A DNA stretch of 64,000 bases from Nitrospira sp. (GTDB taxonomy: Bacteria > Nitrospirota > Nitrospiria > Nitrospirales > Nitrospiraceae), in assembly GCA_029194665.1 (NCBI GenBank), contig JARFXO010000005.1:186001-250000 (forward strand), written 5' to 3'. A program made the position numbers and the translations under genes. Shown in pieces: positions 46,256 through 56,007 of this stretch. The notes beneath the pieces are model-generated. The model had not been told where the DNA came from. It did not search any database and saw only the letters and a list, made by a program, of their open reading frames with translations. Position 1 is the first letter of the stretch, and every line of letters starts with the position of its first letter.

Positions 46256-47638
46256 TTACTTCTTTCTGACCATGAGGCGGAGTGGTGTGCCGGTGAATGC
46301 ATACGTCTCACGCAGTTGGTTCTCCAAGTAGCGGAGATATGAAGGTGTCAGGTCTTCCGGGTGGCCGACAAATAATGCAAAGACCGGCGGTTTGGTGGCC
46401 ACCTGAGTGATATAGGCGGACTTCGTGACGGCCGACGGCTTGTGTTTGCGGACCGGCAAGGGATGGCTGACCAAAATCTTCTGCAGCCAGGTATTCAGCG
46501 CGCCGGTGGGAACACGCTTGGTAAACATGGTATGCACGTCTTTAAGAAGAGGAAACAGGCGACGGACAGATTCTGGTTTCAGGGCTGATCCATACAGGAT
46601 CGGAGCCCATGTCAGAAAAGGAAACCGGCGACGGAGTTCTCGTTCATACTCTTGTCGCGCCTTAGCATCTCCGGCTCGCAAGTCCCACTTGTTGATCAAC
46701 AGAATGCAGGCACGCCCCTGCTTCAGCATGGCACCTGCGATCTTGGTGTCTTGTTCCGTGACCCCTTCCAGACCATCGAGTAGGAGGACAGCGATGTCGG
46801 ACCGACCGATGGCACGGAGTGATCGTAGGACGCTATAGCCTTCCACCCCTCGATCAACCTTGCCACGCCGCCTGATGCCCGCTGTGTCGGTGAAGACATA
46901 GCGTTCGTTCTGATGTATGACCAGTGAATCGATCGGGTCGCGTGTCGTTCCCGGAACATCGCTGACGACGACCCGTTCCTCTCCAAGGAGCGCGTTCACG
47001 AGGGTGGATTTGCCGACGTTTGGACGTCCCACCACGGCAACGCGGGGGAGTTGTTGCAGATCGTTGGACTCGTCGGCCGACGGAAGGAGCGGGTAAATGG
47101 CGTCCAACAGCTCAGCGACACCGAGGCCATGCTCGGCGGACACAGGGTAGAGCTGGTCGGTGCCCAAGCGGTAGAAGTCCGCCAGTAAGGGCTCGGACTT
47201 CGGTGTGTCGATCTTGTTGATTGCATAGAACAGGGGTTTCGTCACCCCGCGTAGCAGCCGCACAACTTCGTGATCCGGCGGGGTCAATCCTGAGCGACCG
47301 TCCAAGAGCAAGATCAGGATATCCGCTTCAACAATCGCCAGTTCCGACTGTCGCCGAATCAAGGACAACATGCTGTCGGAAGTAGAAGGATCCAGCCCCC
47401 CCGTGTCGACCAGCCGGAACTTTCGATTGCGGTAGGTCGCATCGGCATAGTTGCGGTCACGGGTCACACCGGGGACGTCGTCCACAATGGCGATCTTTGC
47501 GCCCAAGATCTTGTTGAACAGCGTCGACTTCCCCACGTTCGGCCGGCCGATGATAGCCACAAGAGGCGGTGATCCGCTTTCCATTAAAGTCAACGGCAGC
47601 GTTGGTTCTTGGTTGGGAGCAGATTTTGGGCACGGCAT
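46256..47638 (-). CDS. der: Ribosome-assembly GTPase Der
   Basis: A 460-residue protein with two GTPase domains: first P-loop GRPNVGKSTLFNK, second GRPNVGKSTLVNALLGEE, switch motifs PGVTRD and PGTTRD, NKID and NKWD, and a KH-like C-terminus. Acts in 50S assembly. Start may be the ATG at 47638 or the inner ATG at 47584; neither has a clear SD. Its 3' end is duplicated at 45209-45450. Confidence 0.95.
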   Translation of the reverse strand: MPCPKSAPNQEPTLPLTLMESGSPPLVAIIGRPNVGKSTLFNKILGAKIAIVDDVPGVTRDRNYADATYRNRKFRLVDTGGLDPSTSDSMLSLIRRQSELAIVEADILILLLDGRSGLTPPDHEVVRLLRGVTKPLFYAINKIDTPKSEPLLADFYRLGTDQLYPVSAEHGLGVAELLDAIYPLLPSADESNDLQQLPRVAVVGRPNVGKSTLVNALLGEERVVVSDVPGTTRDPIDSLVIHQNERYVFTDTAGIRRRGKVDRGVEGYSVLRSLRAIGRSDIAVLLLDGLEGVTEQDTKIAGAMLKQGRACILLINKWDLRAGDAKARQEYERELRRRFPFLTWAPILYGSALKPESVRRLFPLLKDVHTMFTKRVPTGALNTWLQKILVSHPLPVRKHKPSAVTKSAYITQVATKPPVFALFVGHPEDLTPSYLRYLENQLRETYAFTGTPLRLMVRKK

Positions 47639-47721
47639 AATTGATCGGACCGTAACATAGGATTTTTCTCAAAGACAACTTACCTCGTCTTCTCTTTCGC
47701 CGTTCGGCTATACTTCACGCG

Positions 47722-48399
47722 ATGAATCAGCACCTCCCCGACTGGACGCAGATCGACGATGTGCTGCTCGACATGGACGGGACGTTGCTCGATCGCCATT
47801 TCGACAACTTCTTTTTCGAAGAAGAACTGCCGCGTCGGTATGCGGCGCTGCATGCACTCCCGTTTGAGGAAGCTCGCGATCGCCTGATGGCGATGTATCG
47901 ATCGGTCGAAGGCGAATTAGCTTGGACGGACCTGGACTACTGGACGAAGCGGGTCGGCATCGATGTGGTGGCGATGCACAAAGAACTTGATTACATGATC
48001 GGTTTTCTCCCCGGCGCCGAGGAATTCTTGCGCCGGCTTCGGCAACTCGGGAAGCCGGTGACCATCGTGACGAACGCCCATTTCACGGGGGTGTCGGTCA
48101 AAGTCGCCAAGACCGGTCTGGATCGCTACGTCAACCGGATCCTGGATGCCTTTGAGGTCGGCTATCTCAAGATGAGATCGGAGTATTGGCCGAACTGCCA
48201 ACGTTTGTTGGGTTTCAATCCGTCGCGATCCCTGTTCATGGATGACGATGCAGGATGTCTGATGGCCGCGAAAGAGTTCGGAGTCGCCCATCTAGTTCAT
48301 AGCGCCAAGTCGAGTTCGCAGTTGCCGGCGACTCCCCTTCCGCAGTTTCTCTCCATCAGTGGATTTGCGCCCTTGCTCAACGGCAGGCCGACTGTCTAA
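47722..48399 (+). CDS. HAD hydrolase, YrfG-like nucleotidase
   Basis: A 225-residue HAD phosphatase: motif I DMDGTLLD, motif II TIVTNAH, K in GYLKMRSEYW and acidic motif DDDAGC. Resembles YrfG GMP/IMP nucleotidases. Last four bases overlap the convergent methyltransferase gene. Confidence 0.85.
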   Translation: MNQHLPDWTQIDDVLLDMDGTLLDRHFDNFFFEEELPRRYAALHALPFEEARDRLMAMYRSVEGELAWTDLDYWTKRVGIDVVAMHKELDYMIGFLPGAEEFLRRLRQLGKPVTIVTNAHFTGVSVKVAKTGLDRYVNRILDAFEVGYLKMRSEYWPNCQRLLGFNPSRSLFMDDDAGCLMAAKEFGVAHLVHSAKSSSQLPATPLPQFLSISGFAPLLNGRPTV

Positions 48400-49016
48400 C
48401 CTTTTTTTGTTGCCGCGCCTCGGTACATTTCCCCACCGAGCCTAGGTACCGTCTCCATGGCGAAGCGATCTAGTCGTGTGATGTTCAGGCCGGCTTGAGT
48501 GATTAACCGATCGATCTGCCGGTTGAGATTGCATCCGCAAGCGATCAGGTTCTGAATAGGATTGAGCCGATCTTGCCAGACTGCGATCTTCTGATCATCG
48601 CTTCGACCATGCTCTAAAAAGAGGAAATGTCCTCCTGGTTTTAGTACGCGCCCTACTTCTTGCAGAGCAAGCACCGGGTCGGGAATCGTGCAGAGTGTCC
48701 AGGTGCTCACCACATAATCGAAGAGCCGATCACCATAGGGCAGCTCTTCGGCAGTGCCTCGTTGGATATGGAGGGGGAAGGCCAAGCGGGCGCGGCGCGC
48801 TGCGACCGTCTTCGGTAGAAGAAGAGCTGGGTCGACGGCATGTAATATGGTGACTGCTTTTGAATAGTGCGGAAGGTTCAGTCCGGTTCCAATCCCGAGT
48901 TCCAACACATCACCCTGTACCGGGACGAGGATCTCCGTTCGAAGGCGATGGAACTCTTCCCTCGCCATGACCCACTCCATGAGCCGGGGGAAGATATGAT
49001 CGCAGTAGAATCCCAT
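48396..49016 (-). CDS. Class I SAM-dependent methyltransferase
   Basis: A 206-residue methyltransferase: SAM motif [15 protein letters not shown], acidic residue [17 protein letters not shown] and [18 protein letters not shown]. Similar to METTL7/UbiE-like small-molecule methyltransferases; substrate unknown. Divergent from leuS. Confidence 0.85.
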   Translation of the reverse strand: MGFYCDHIFPRLMEWVMAREEFHRLRTEILVPVQGDVLELGIGTGLNLPHYSKAVTILHAVDPALLLPKTVAARRARLAFPLHIQRGTAEELPYGDRLFDYVVSTWTLCTIPDPVLALQEVGRVLKPGGHFLFLEHGRSDDQKIAVWQDRLNPIQNLIACGCNLNRQIDRLITQAGLNITRLDRFAMETVPRLGGEMYRGAATKKG

Positions 49017-49118
49017 CGCGCTGGTAGTATAACAAAGGGGTTCAGCCCTTCGGCTTCGAAACTTGTGACCCCAGGGGGGCTATGTTACAGTCCTCCGTCC
49101 TTTTGGGACCTGACGACC

Positions 49119-51554
49119 ATGAGTAAAGGATACGATCACCGAACGATCGAGGCGAAATGGCAGCAGTATTGGGATCAGTACCGGACGTTCCGCGTCACGG
49201 AAGCTCCTGGCAAGCCGAAATTCTACTGCCTCGATATGTTCCCTTACCCCTCCGGTTCCGGGCTCCACGTGGGTCATCTTGAGGGCTACACCGCCACCGA
49301 TATTGTCTCACGATACAAGCGGATGAAGGGGTTCAACGTGCTGCACCCGATGGGCTGGGACGCGTTCGGCCTGCCGGCCGAACAGTATGCCGTGAAAACC
49401 GGCATTCATCCGGCGAGGACGACGGCAGAAAACATCGCTACCTTTAAGCGTCAGATGAAGCGAGTCGGACTCTCGTATGACTGGGAGCGAGAACTTAGTA
49501 CCACGGACCCGCAGTATTATCGCTGGACCCAATGGATTTTCCTGAAGCTCTTTGAACGAGGATTGGCCTACGTCGCGGAGGTCCCCGTCAACTGGTGCCC
49601 GGCACTCGGCACGGTGCTGGCGAATGAGGAAATCGTCGACGGCAAGAGTGAAGTCGGCGGCTTCGACGTCATTCGCAAACCGATGCGGCAATGGGTGCTC
49701 AAGATCACCGCCTATGCAGATCGATTGCTTGAGGACTTGAAACTCGTCGACTGGCCTTCCAGTACGCTGGAGATGCAAAAAAACTGGATCGGGCGATCGA
49801 TCGGTGCGGAGGTTGATTTTTCGCTGGCCGATCGGAAGGGCGTGATCCGCGTGTTCACGACCAGACCGGACACACTGTTCGGTGCGACCTACATGGTCTT
49901 GGCACCTGAACATCCGCTTGTCGACCTGGTCGTGAGTGGGGAGCAAAAAGGCGCCGTCCAGGCCTATCGTGAAACGGCGGCGAAGAAAAGCGATCTACAA
50001 CGACAAGAGCTCGATAAGGAGAAGACCGGAGTCTTTACCGGTGGCTACGCCGTCAACCCGGTGAACCAGGAACGTTTGCCGATCTGGATTGCCGATTACG
50101 TGCTGATGAGTTACGGGACCGGCGCAATCATGGCCGTGCCGGCACACGACGAACGAGACTGGGCGTTCGCGCGTCGCTATGATTTGCCTATTCGCGAAGT
50201 GATCTCGGGCGGGCATGTGCAGCAAGCGGCGTTCACCGAGACCGAGCTCGGCAGGGTTGTGAATTCAGCAACCAGTGACAACAGTTTTTCGATCAATGGG
50301 CTCGCGCCGTCTGACGCGATTCCCAAAATTACTGAATGGCTGTTGAAGCAAGGCAAGGGAACGCGAGCGGTCAACTACAAACTGCGCGATTGGCTCTTCG
50401 CCCGACAGCGCTATTGGGGAGAACCCTTTCCGGTCCTGTGGGTCGATGGAGAGGCGCGTCCCCTTCCTGAAGAACAGTTGCCTCTCGTCTTGCCGGAGAC
50501 CGGCAACTTCAAACCATCCGGTACGGGTGAAAGTCCGCTGGCCAACCTGGATGATTGGCTGACGACGATCGACCCTACCACCAGGAAGTCGGCTCGGCGC
50601 GAAACCAACACCATGCCTCAGTGGGCCGGCTCATGCTGGTACTACTTGAGATTCATCGATCCCAAGAACTCGACACAGCTCGTCGACCAGACAAAAGAGC
50701 GCTATTGGATGCCCGTGGATCTGTACATCGGGGGCAGCGAGCATGCCGTGCTACATCTCTTGTATGCTCGCTTCTGGCACAAAGTTCTGTTTGATATCGG
50801 CGTGGCAAGCAGTCCCGAACCATTTCTCAAGTTGGTGCATCAGGGCATCGTCTTGGGAGAAGACAATCAGAAGATGTCGAAATCGCGCGGCAATGTGGTC
50901 AACCCGGATGAGATGATCGATCAGTTCGGCGCGGATGCGGTGCGGCTCTATGAAATGTTTATGGGCCCCCTCGAGGCGATGAAGCCTTGGAGCACCAGGG
51001 GCGTAGAAGGCGTGACGCGATTTTTGGAACGGGTCTGGCGTCTGATGATCGATGAACAAAGCCGACTTTCGAGTGCTATCGTTTCGACCGCCCCGAGCCT
51101 CGACCACCAACGCCTGCTTCACCAAACGATCAAGAAAGTCACCGAGGACATCGAGACCTTGCGTTTCAATACGGCGATTTCACAAATGATGATTTTCACG
51201 AACGAAATGACGAAGGCACAGCATCGATCTCGATCGGTGATCGAGCCGTTCGTCTTGTTGCTCTCGCCCTTCGCGCCGCATGTCGCCGAGGAACTTTGGA
51301 GCCTCTTGGGACACCAGCCCAGTGTCTCGCAGCAGCCTTGGCCAGCTTTCGATCCGGCGATGACGGTCAGCGAGCGGATGACCATTCCCATTCAAGTGAA
51401 CGGGAGGCTCAGGGCTAAAATCGATGTGTCAGCAGAGGCGGCGCGCGAAGAGATTGAACGGCTGGCACGTGCGGAAGCGGCGGAATGGCTCCAAGGCAAC
51501 CAGCCCAAGAAGGTGATCTACGTCGAAAAGAAGCTGCTCAATTTCGTGATTTAA
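49119..51554 (+). CDS. leuS: Leucyl-tRNA synthetase
   Basis: An 811-residue class I synthetase. HIGH-type HVGH at 50-53 in [14 protein letters not shown], the CP1 editing domain including [12 protein letters not shown], and KMSKS at 585-589 near [11 protein letters not shown]. The ATG at 49119 is used; the frame stays open upstream but without features. First gene of leuS-lptE-holA. Confidence 0.97.
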   Translation: MSKGYDHRTIEAKWQQYWDQYRTFRVTEAPGKPKFYCLDMFPYPSGSGLHVGHLEGYTATDIVSRYKRMKGFNVLHPMGWDAFGLPAEQYAVKTGIHPARTTAENIATFKRQMKRVGLSYDWERELSTTDPQYYRWTQWIFLKLFERGLAYVAEVPVNWCPALGTVLANEEIVDGKSEVGGFDVIRKPMRQWVLKITAYADRLLEDLKLVDWPSSTLEMQKNWIGRSIGAEVDFSLADRKGVIRVFTTRPDTLFGATYMVLAPEHPLVDLVVSGEQKGAVQAYRETAAKKSDLQRQELDKEKTGVFTGGYAVNPVNQERLPIWIADYVLMSYGTGAIMAVPAHDERDWAFARRYDLPIREVISGGHVQQAAFTETELGRVVNSATSDNSFSINGLAPSDAIPKITEWLLKQGKGTRAVNYKLRDWLFARQRYWGEPFPVLWVDGEARPLPEEQLPLVLPETGNFKPSGTGESPLANLDDWLTTIDPTTRKSARRETNTMPQWAGSCWYYLRFIDPKNSTQLVDQTKERYWMPVDLYIGGSEHAVLHLLYARFWHKVLFDIGVASSPEPFLKLVHQGIVLGEDNQKMSKSRGNVVNPDEMIDQFGADAVRLYEMFMGPLEAMKPWSTRGVEGVTRFLERVWRLMIDEQSRLSSAIVSTAPSLDHQRLLHQTIKKVTEDIETLRFNTAISQMMIFTNEMTKAQHRSRSVIEPFVLLLSPFAPHVAEELWSLLGHQPSVSQQPWPAFDPAMTVSERMTIPIQVNGRLRAKIDVSAEAAREEIERLARAEAAEWLQGNQPKKVIYVEKKLLNFVI

Positions 51555-51573
51555 AGCGCGTGAGAGGCGCGAT

Positions 51574-52230
51574 ATGCGGGAAAAGCGGGACGGGTCAACA
51601 TGGCATCACACGCGCAGTCGGTTGATGTCTTGTCGCGCGACTCTCGCTAGACTCGCCATTCTCGCTTGTCTTGCGCTCTTCGTCGGCTGCGGCTATCAGT
51701 TTCGAGTAGAGGGAGCGGGACCGACTATCGGAGGAGCATCTGCCCCGACGTCTAACGAACCACGGCCACGCCTCGTGATCCGAACGTTGATCAACAACAG
51801 CTTTGAGCCGAATCTGGAAACACGATACACCAATTATTTTCGCGAAGAATTTTCCACCGGAAGCGGGGCACAGATCGTGCCGGATTCCGAAGCGGCGGAT
51901 CTCGTACTGACCGGGCAAATCCTTTCGGTGATCGTGTCGACCCTCAGTTTTACGCTGTCGGAGACGTTCGAAAGGAGGGTCGAGGTGATCGTCTCGGTTC
52001 AGGTTCAAGGCGTTCGGCCCGGCAAAAAAATGGTCTGGACACAAATCGCAAAAGGTGCATCGGAGTTCTTTATTTCAACCGATCTCCAATTTAATCGTGC
52101 GCTGCAGGATCGCGCGGAGGAGCAGGCTGGTCGCTTTGTGGCGGCAGACCTGGCGGCGCGTTTCCTCTTAGAGCTCGAGACGAGCGGCTTCACGAAGCAA
52201 GCGTCAGCACCGGCTCCTGCATCTCACTAA
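51574..52230 (+). CDS. lptE: LPS-assembly lipoprotein LptE
   Basis: A 218-residue lipoprotein: signal sequence with lipobox LALFVGCGYQF and the LptE domain (VIRTLINNSFEPNLETRYTN, ADLVLTGQILSVIVS). LptE plugs LptD in the outer membrane for LPS insertion. The gene context leuS-lptE-holA is typical. GAGAGG before ATG 51574 supports that start; ATG 51625 is an alternative. Confidence 0.9.
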   Translation: MREKRDGSTWHHTRSRLMSCRATLARLAILACLALFVGCGYQFRVEGAGPTIGGASAPTSNEPRPRLVIRTLINNSFEPNLETRYTNYFREEFSTGSGAQIVPDSEAADLVLTGQILSVIVSTLSFTLSETFERRVEVIVSVQVQGVRPGKKMVWTQIAKGASEFFISTDLQFNRALQDRAEEQAGRFVAADLAARFLLELETSGFTKQASAPAPASH

Positions 52231-52247
52231 ACGCGAAGGTCTATCCG

Positions 52248-53360
52248 ATGGCATCGGCGGTGAATTACGTGCAGCTGGAGTCGACCTTGAAACAGGGAGG
52301 CGCTGGGTCCCTGTATCTCGTCGTAGGGGAAGAAGACCTTCTAAGGGATTCTGCGCTCGCCGCCATCAAGCGCGCAGCCATTGGGAGTGAAGGGGACGAG
52401 TTCAACTACGAACTGTTCTATGGAGATGAAGCAAGAGGAACCGAGATCAGGGACAGTGTGTCGGCAGTGCCCGTCTTCGCGGAGCGTCGCTTGGTCGTGG
52501 TGAAGGGGGCGGAGAAACTGACCGCTCGAGAAAGCGACCTGCTGCTGGACCATGTGGAAAATCCTGTGGAATCCACGACGCTGGTGTTCGTGAGCTCCAA
52601 ATTGGACGGTCGGTTGAAATTCTCTCAGGCTCTGACCAGAGCGGCAATCGTAGTCGACTGTTCACCTCTCCGCGATTCACAGCTCCCTGCTTGGATCGCC
52701 CGTGAAACAGAACGGGTCGGGCTTCGGTTGGAGGATGCGGCAGCCCAGGTGCTGCAGGAGTCGTGTGGTGCATCACTGTATGGCGTGCGGCGCGAATTGG
52801 AGAAGCTGGCCTCGTATGTACCGGACGATCGGGCTGTCACCGCTGACGACGTCCATCTGCTGCGCGGTATGGATCCCGGCGCCTCGGTGTTTGATTTGAC
52901 CCTCGCCATCGCAGAGGGTCGCCGGGGACGAGTCCTTTCTATCCTGGCGCGCAACCTCGAGGCAGGAGAGGCCCCGCTTCGGATCCTCGGTTCCCTCGCA
53001 TGGCAGTATCGCCGTCTCTGGAAAGTCAAAGAGTCGCTGACCAACGGCGGCCGTGAGGGAGAGGCTGCCAGGAGCTTGCGCATGGAGCCCTGGAAAGTCC
53101 GCGCTTTTCTCGATCGGTTTTCTGAGCCACGCCTTCAAGAGGCACTGCGTCAGTTTCTCGACGCCGACGGGAGACTCAAGGGTGGAAGCGGGAGTCGGCC
53201 GAGAATCGTGCTGGAGCGCCTGTTGTTGAAGCTCTGTGAGGACAATGCGGGACGTCGCGTTGAACCGTCTCCGCGTCCTTCGAACTCACCGACGAAGGTT
53301 CCTCCGCGAGTCGTGTCGAACGTGCGAACGATTAAGAGCCGGAACCGGGCAGGGCATTGA
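52248..53360 (+). CDS. holA: DNA polymerase III delta subunit
   Basis: A 370-residue clamp-loader subunit: YLVVGEEDLLRDSALAAIK, NYELFYGDEARGTEI, VYVPDDRAVTADDV-like region and FDLTLAIAEGRRGRVLSIL. The helical C-terminal domain extends into a proline-rich tail that overlaps the 3' end of rpsT on the other strand by 29 bases. Confidence 0.93.
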   Translation: MASAVNYVQLESTLKQGGAGSLYLVVGEEDLLRDSALAAIKRAAIGSEGDEFNYELFYGDEARGTEIRDSVSAVPVFAERRLVVVKGAEKLTARESDLLLDHVENPVESTTLVFVSSKLDGRLKFSQALTRAAIVVDCSPLRDSQLPAWIARETERVGLRLEDAAAQVLQESCGASLYGVRRELEKLASYVPDDRAVTADDVHLLRGMDPGASVFDLTLAIAEGRRGRVLSILARNLEAGEAPLRILGSLAWQYRRLWKVKESLTNGGREGEAARSLRMEPWKVRAFLDRFSEPRLQEALRQFLDADGRLKGGSGSRPRIVLERLLLKLCEDNAGRRVEPSPRPSNSPTKVPPRVVSNVRTIKSRNRAGH

Positions 53361-53610
53361 CGCGAAGAGCCAAACGTGAAATTCGGCGGGATGCCGTGTT
53401 GCGATGAAGGATGCCTTTCGAAACAGCTTTCCCGATTGCCGAGGTCGCTTCCAGCAAACCGGCCCTGGCCTCGTCTGCGTTCTTCTCCGACAGGGCGGAC
53501 TGAACCTTCTTGATGAGGGTCTTGACCGTATTGACGGTGGCCCGATTACGATCATGTCGCCGCTCGGCTTGGCGAGCGCGTCGAATCGTTGATTTATGAG
53601 ACTGAGGCAT
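53332..53610 (-). CDS. rpsT: 30S ribosomal protein S20
   Basis: A 92-residue basic helical protein (MPQSHKSTIRRARQAERRHD, NTVKTLIKKVQSALSEKNAD, LHRNTASRRISRLALRVNAL). Primary 16S rRNA binder. Convergent overlap with holA. Confidence 0.95.
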   Translation of the reverse strand: MPQSHKSTIRRARQAERRHDRNRATVNTVKTLIKKVQSALSEKNADEARAGLLEATSAIGKAVSKGILHRNTASRRISRLALRVNALPGSGS

Positions 53611-53699
53611 CGATCACTCCTAATGGTTAAAGAGGTTGAGTAGTATCATGGGGCGCTGCCGATCGTCAAGGATCGCTCTGGAGAAGGAGTAAGGGCACG

Positions 53700-54410
53700 G
53701 TGAAGATCGTCGCACGAGATCGACTCATTTTCGCATTGGACGTACCTTCAGCGGCAGAAGCGGATCGGTTCTTGGACCACCTTCAAGGACATATCTCCTT
53801 TGTCAAGGTGGGTCTTGAGCTCTACACCGCGGCAGGCCCGGCCATGATCCAGCGGATTGTGGAGCGAGGCATGCGGGTGTTTCTTGACTTGAAGTTTCTT
53901 GATATCGAGGAGACGGTTCGTCGCGCGACGGCACGGGTCGCGTCGATGGGAGTGGATTTCTTAACCGTTCATGCGAACCGCAAGGCGCTCACGGCGGCCG
54001 CGCAGGGGCGAGCAGGGTCATCGCTTAAACTGTTGGCCGTGACTGTGCTGACGAACTTCGACAGCAACGATCTTCGGGAGATGGGCATACAACGGACAGT
54101 GCAAGATCTTGTCACAGCCCGGGCGTTGCTGGCAGCAGAGGTCGGCTGTGACGGCGTGGTGGCATCTGGTGAAGAGGCCGCAGCCATCCGCCAGAAAGTC
54201 GGTCCGCGCTTCGCAATCGTGACACCGGGTGTGCGTCCGGTTGGAAAAGGAGTCGACGATCATGCTCGAGCGACAACGCCCACCCAGACGATCGCCTCGG
54301 GTGCCGATTATCTCGTGATCGGCCGACCCATTCGTGATGCAGCAGATCCATCGGCGACCGTGGCCGCCATTCTTGCCGAGATGCAGGCTGCGTTCGATGC
54401 ACGGCAGTAA
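53700..54410 (+). CDS. pyrF: Orotidine-5'-phosphate decarboxylase
   Basis: A 236-residue TIM-barrel enzyme making UMP. LIFALDVPS, FVKVGLELYTAAGP, catalytic LDLKFLDIEETV (D-K-x-x-D set intact, though the usual His of KFHD is Leu), VTPGVRPVG and YLVIGRPI. GTG start with AAGGAG about 10 nt upstream. Confidence 0.94.
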   Translation: MKIVARDRLIFALDVPSAAEADRFLDHLQGHISFVKVGLELYTAAGPAMIQRIVERGMRVFLDLKFLDIEETVRRATARVASMGVDFLTVHANRKALTAAAQGRAGSSLKLLAVTVLTNFDSNDLREMGIQRTVQDLVTARALLAAEVGCDGVVASGEEAAAIRQKVGPRFAIVTPGVRPVGKGVDDHARATTPTQTIASGADYLVIGRPIRDAADPSATVAAILAEMQAAFDARQ

Positions 54411-54420
54411 AGCCTGTCGG

Positions 54421-54450
54421 TTGCGACGGCGATCCGTGCTTTGTTAATAT
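54421..54450 (+). promoter_or_regulatory. Candidate promoter for tRNA-His
   Basis: TTGCGA (54421-54426), an 18-base spacer and TAATAT (54445-54450), about 24 bases before the tRNA. Starts right after pyrF. Confidence 0.4.
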
Positions 54451-54473
54451 CGTCCTTCCTCAAACCCCTTGTG

Positions 54474-54550
54474 GTGGGTGTAGCTCAGCTGGTTAGAGCG
54501 CCGGATTGTGGATCCGGAGGTCGCGGGTTCGAAACCCGTCATCCACCCCA
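54474..54550 (+). tRNA. tRNA-His (GTG anticodon)
   Basis: A complete cloverleaf: acceptor GTGGGTG pairing with CATCCAC, anticodon loop TTGTGGA with anticodon GTG at 54508-54510, T-loop TTCGAAA, C73 and an encoded CCA. G at 54473 is the His-specific G-1. It serves as the integration site of the downstream element. Confidence 0.97.
54493..54550. other. Attachment site (attL) in tRNA-His
   Basis: The integrase frame on the minus strand reads into the tRNA and stops at 54493, encoding the tail RTRDLRIHNPAL from tRNA sequence. The actual crossover core should lie in the 3' half of the tRNA. No second copy of the tRNA end was found up to 64000, so the other boundary is probably outside. Confidence 0.6.
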
Positions 54551-54986
54551 TACCCCTTCCTCATAACCCCTTGTGGCATCAATTGATCTGACGATGTTGC
54601 TCCGATCAAGGTTGGTGCCGGTTGCGCCGGGGTTGCAGAATTGGGCTGGAAGAACGGGCTATCGAGCCGATCGACAGCTTGTGTATTCCCGCCCGGAATC
54701 AAATGGCCATACAAATCTACTGTGACTTGGATGGAGCTGTGACCCATCTGATCTTTGACATAGACCGGGCTTTCGCCGTTCTGGAGTAGAAGCGATGCGA
54801 ACGAATGACGGAGGTCATGGAATCGCACTTGTCGCACCCCGGCACCTTTCAGCAGCCGGAAGAATTTCAGGCGGATCCGGTTCTGATTCAGTGGTTGGCC
54901 CTGCTCGTTACAAAAGACCCATAGAGGGATTTCCTTCCAACCACGGGTGGCCGCTTCAAACTGCCGATCAAGCTGCAGTGTCTCTA
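54493..54986 (-). pseudogene. Tyrosine integrase, C-terminal half (split by IS630)
   Basis: Carries the catalytic box HDLRHSFASLLL, the GHSSIQVTVDLYGH region with the nucleophilic Tyr, and a tail running into tRNA-His. Joined to 56008-56784 by removing the IS and one TA it gives one uninterrupted integrase frame (RLETLQLDRQFEAATRG across the join). Confidence 0.88.
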
Positions 54987-54995
54987 GAGCGTTTT

Positions 54996-55568
54996 CTATT
55001 TAGCCATGCACGAATAGCCTGCGGCGTTGAAGTACTTGGCGCATTCTTGCGGTGAGAAGGCGTCGAGGAGTTTCCCGATTTCATTCCATAGTGCGTCGAC
55101 GGTGCGGAGTGCGGCTTTTTTGAGCAGCGCTTTGAGTTTGGAGAAAAACATTTCAATCGGATTGAAGTCGGGCGAGTACGGGGGCAGATAGCGAATGCTT
55201 GCGCCGACGGCTTCGATGGCCTTTCGCACGTCGTCGCTCTTGTGACTGCCGAGATTGTCGGCGATGACGATATCGCCTGGCTTCAAGGCGGGGCAGAGGA
55301 CTTGGCGTACATAGATAAGGAATGCCTCTTGATCCATGGGGCCGTCGAGCGTCATCGGCGCGGTGACTTCGTTCACGCGCAACCCGGCGATGAACGTCGT
55401 GGTGTTCCAGTGACCGCCCGGAACGGAAGCATGGCACCGCTTGCCTTTCGGAGAACGCCCGCGCGGGCGGGTCATCTGAGTGTTCGCGCCGGTTTCGTCG
55501 ATGAACACCAGCTTGCTGACATCAAGCGCGGGTTGGTTTTCCTGCCACTCGGCCCGTTCCTGTTTCAC
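54996..55568 (-). CDS. IS630 transposase, DDE catalytic part (OrfB)
   Basis: Holds the DDE residues: LVFIDETGANT, IVIADNLGSH and YSPDFNPIEMFFSKLK. Reads on from OrfA by a +1 shift at A8 (55601-55608): the continuous protein would be NLTFKKTLRASEQERED. The listed start at 55568 is only the first GTG; expression probably comes from frameshifting. Confidence 0.85.
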   Translation of the reverse strand: MKQERAEWQENQPALDVSKLVFIDETGANTQMTRPRGRSPKGKRCHASVPGGHWNTTTFIAGLRVNEVTAPMTLDGPMDQEAFLIYVRQVLCPALKPGDIVIADNLGSHKSDDVRKAIEAVGASIRYLPPYSPDFNPIEMFFSKLKALLKKAALRTVDALWNEIGKLLDAFSPQECAKYFNAAGYSCMAK

Positions 55569-55941
55569 GTCTTCTCGTTCTTGCTCGCTGGCGCGCAGAG
55601 TTTTTTTTAAACGTCAGGTTCCATTTATCAAGCTGATGCCACAGCGCGGTCGTTTTGATCGTCACGCCGTGCTCGGCTAGCCGCTCGCTTAACTCAGCGA
55701 GCGTCATATCAACCTGCGCGCCGATCCATGCCCGAATATGCGGCTCCATCGCCGCCACGCGCGAACGGCGATACCCGCCCAACTTCTGCGCCGCCCGCTC
55801 CCCCTCCTTCTCGTAACGATCCTTGACGTGGTACACCCAGCGCAGGCTCACTTCCAGCCGGTGGGCAATCGATGTCGCCCCCTCGCCGCGCTCAAGCCCG
55901 CGCAACACCCGATCCCGTAAATCCTGTGAATATGCCGCCAT
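55522..55941 (-). CDS. IS630 transposase, N-terminal part (OrfA)
   Basis: A helix-turn-helix DNA-binding part (MAAYSQDLRDRVLRGLERGE, ATSIAHRLEVSLRWVYHVKD). GGGAGG precedes the ATG at 8 nt. Ends in an alternative frame after the A8 tract, where OrfB takes over. Confidence 0.82.
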   Translation of the reverse strand: MAAYSQDLRDRVLRGLERGEGATSIAHRLEVSLRWVYHVKDRYEKEGERAAQKLGGYRRSRVAAMEPHIRAWIGAQVDMTLAELSERLAEHGVTIKTTALWHQLDKWNLTFKKNSARQRARTRRRETGTGRVAGKPTRA

Positions 55942-56007
55942 ACTCGCCCCTCCCAAAAGGCAGCCTCAGTATAACGCATATTATGCATGATTAAATAGAA
56001 ACTGCTC

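Larger units (their letters stand above)
54987..56007 (-). mobile_element. IS630-family insertion sequence
   Basis: 1021 bp between TA duplications (54985-54986 and 56008-56009), with terminal inverted repeats starting GAGCGTTTTC and GAGCAGTTTC (20 of 24 matches). Contains two transposase frames. Inserted in the integrase. Confidence 0.88.
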
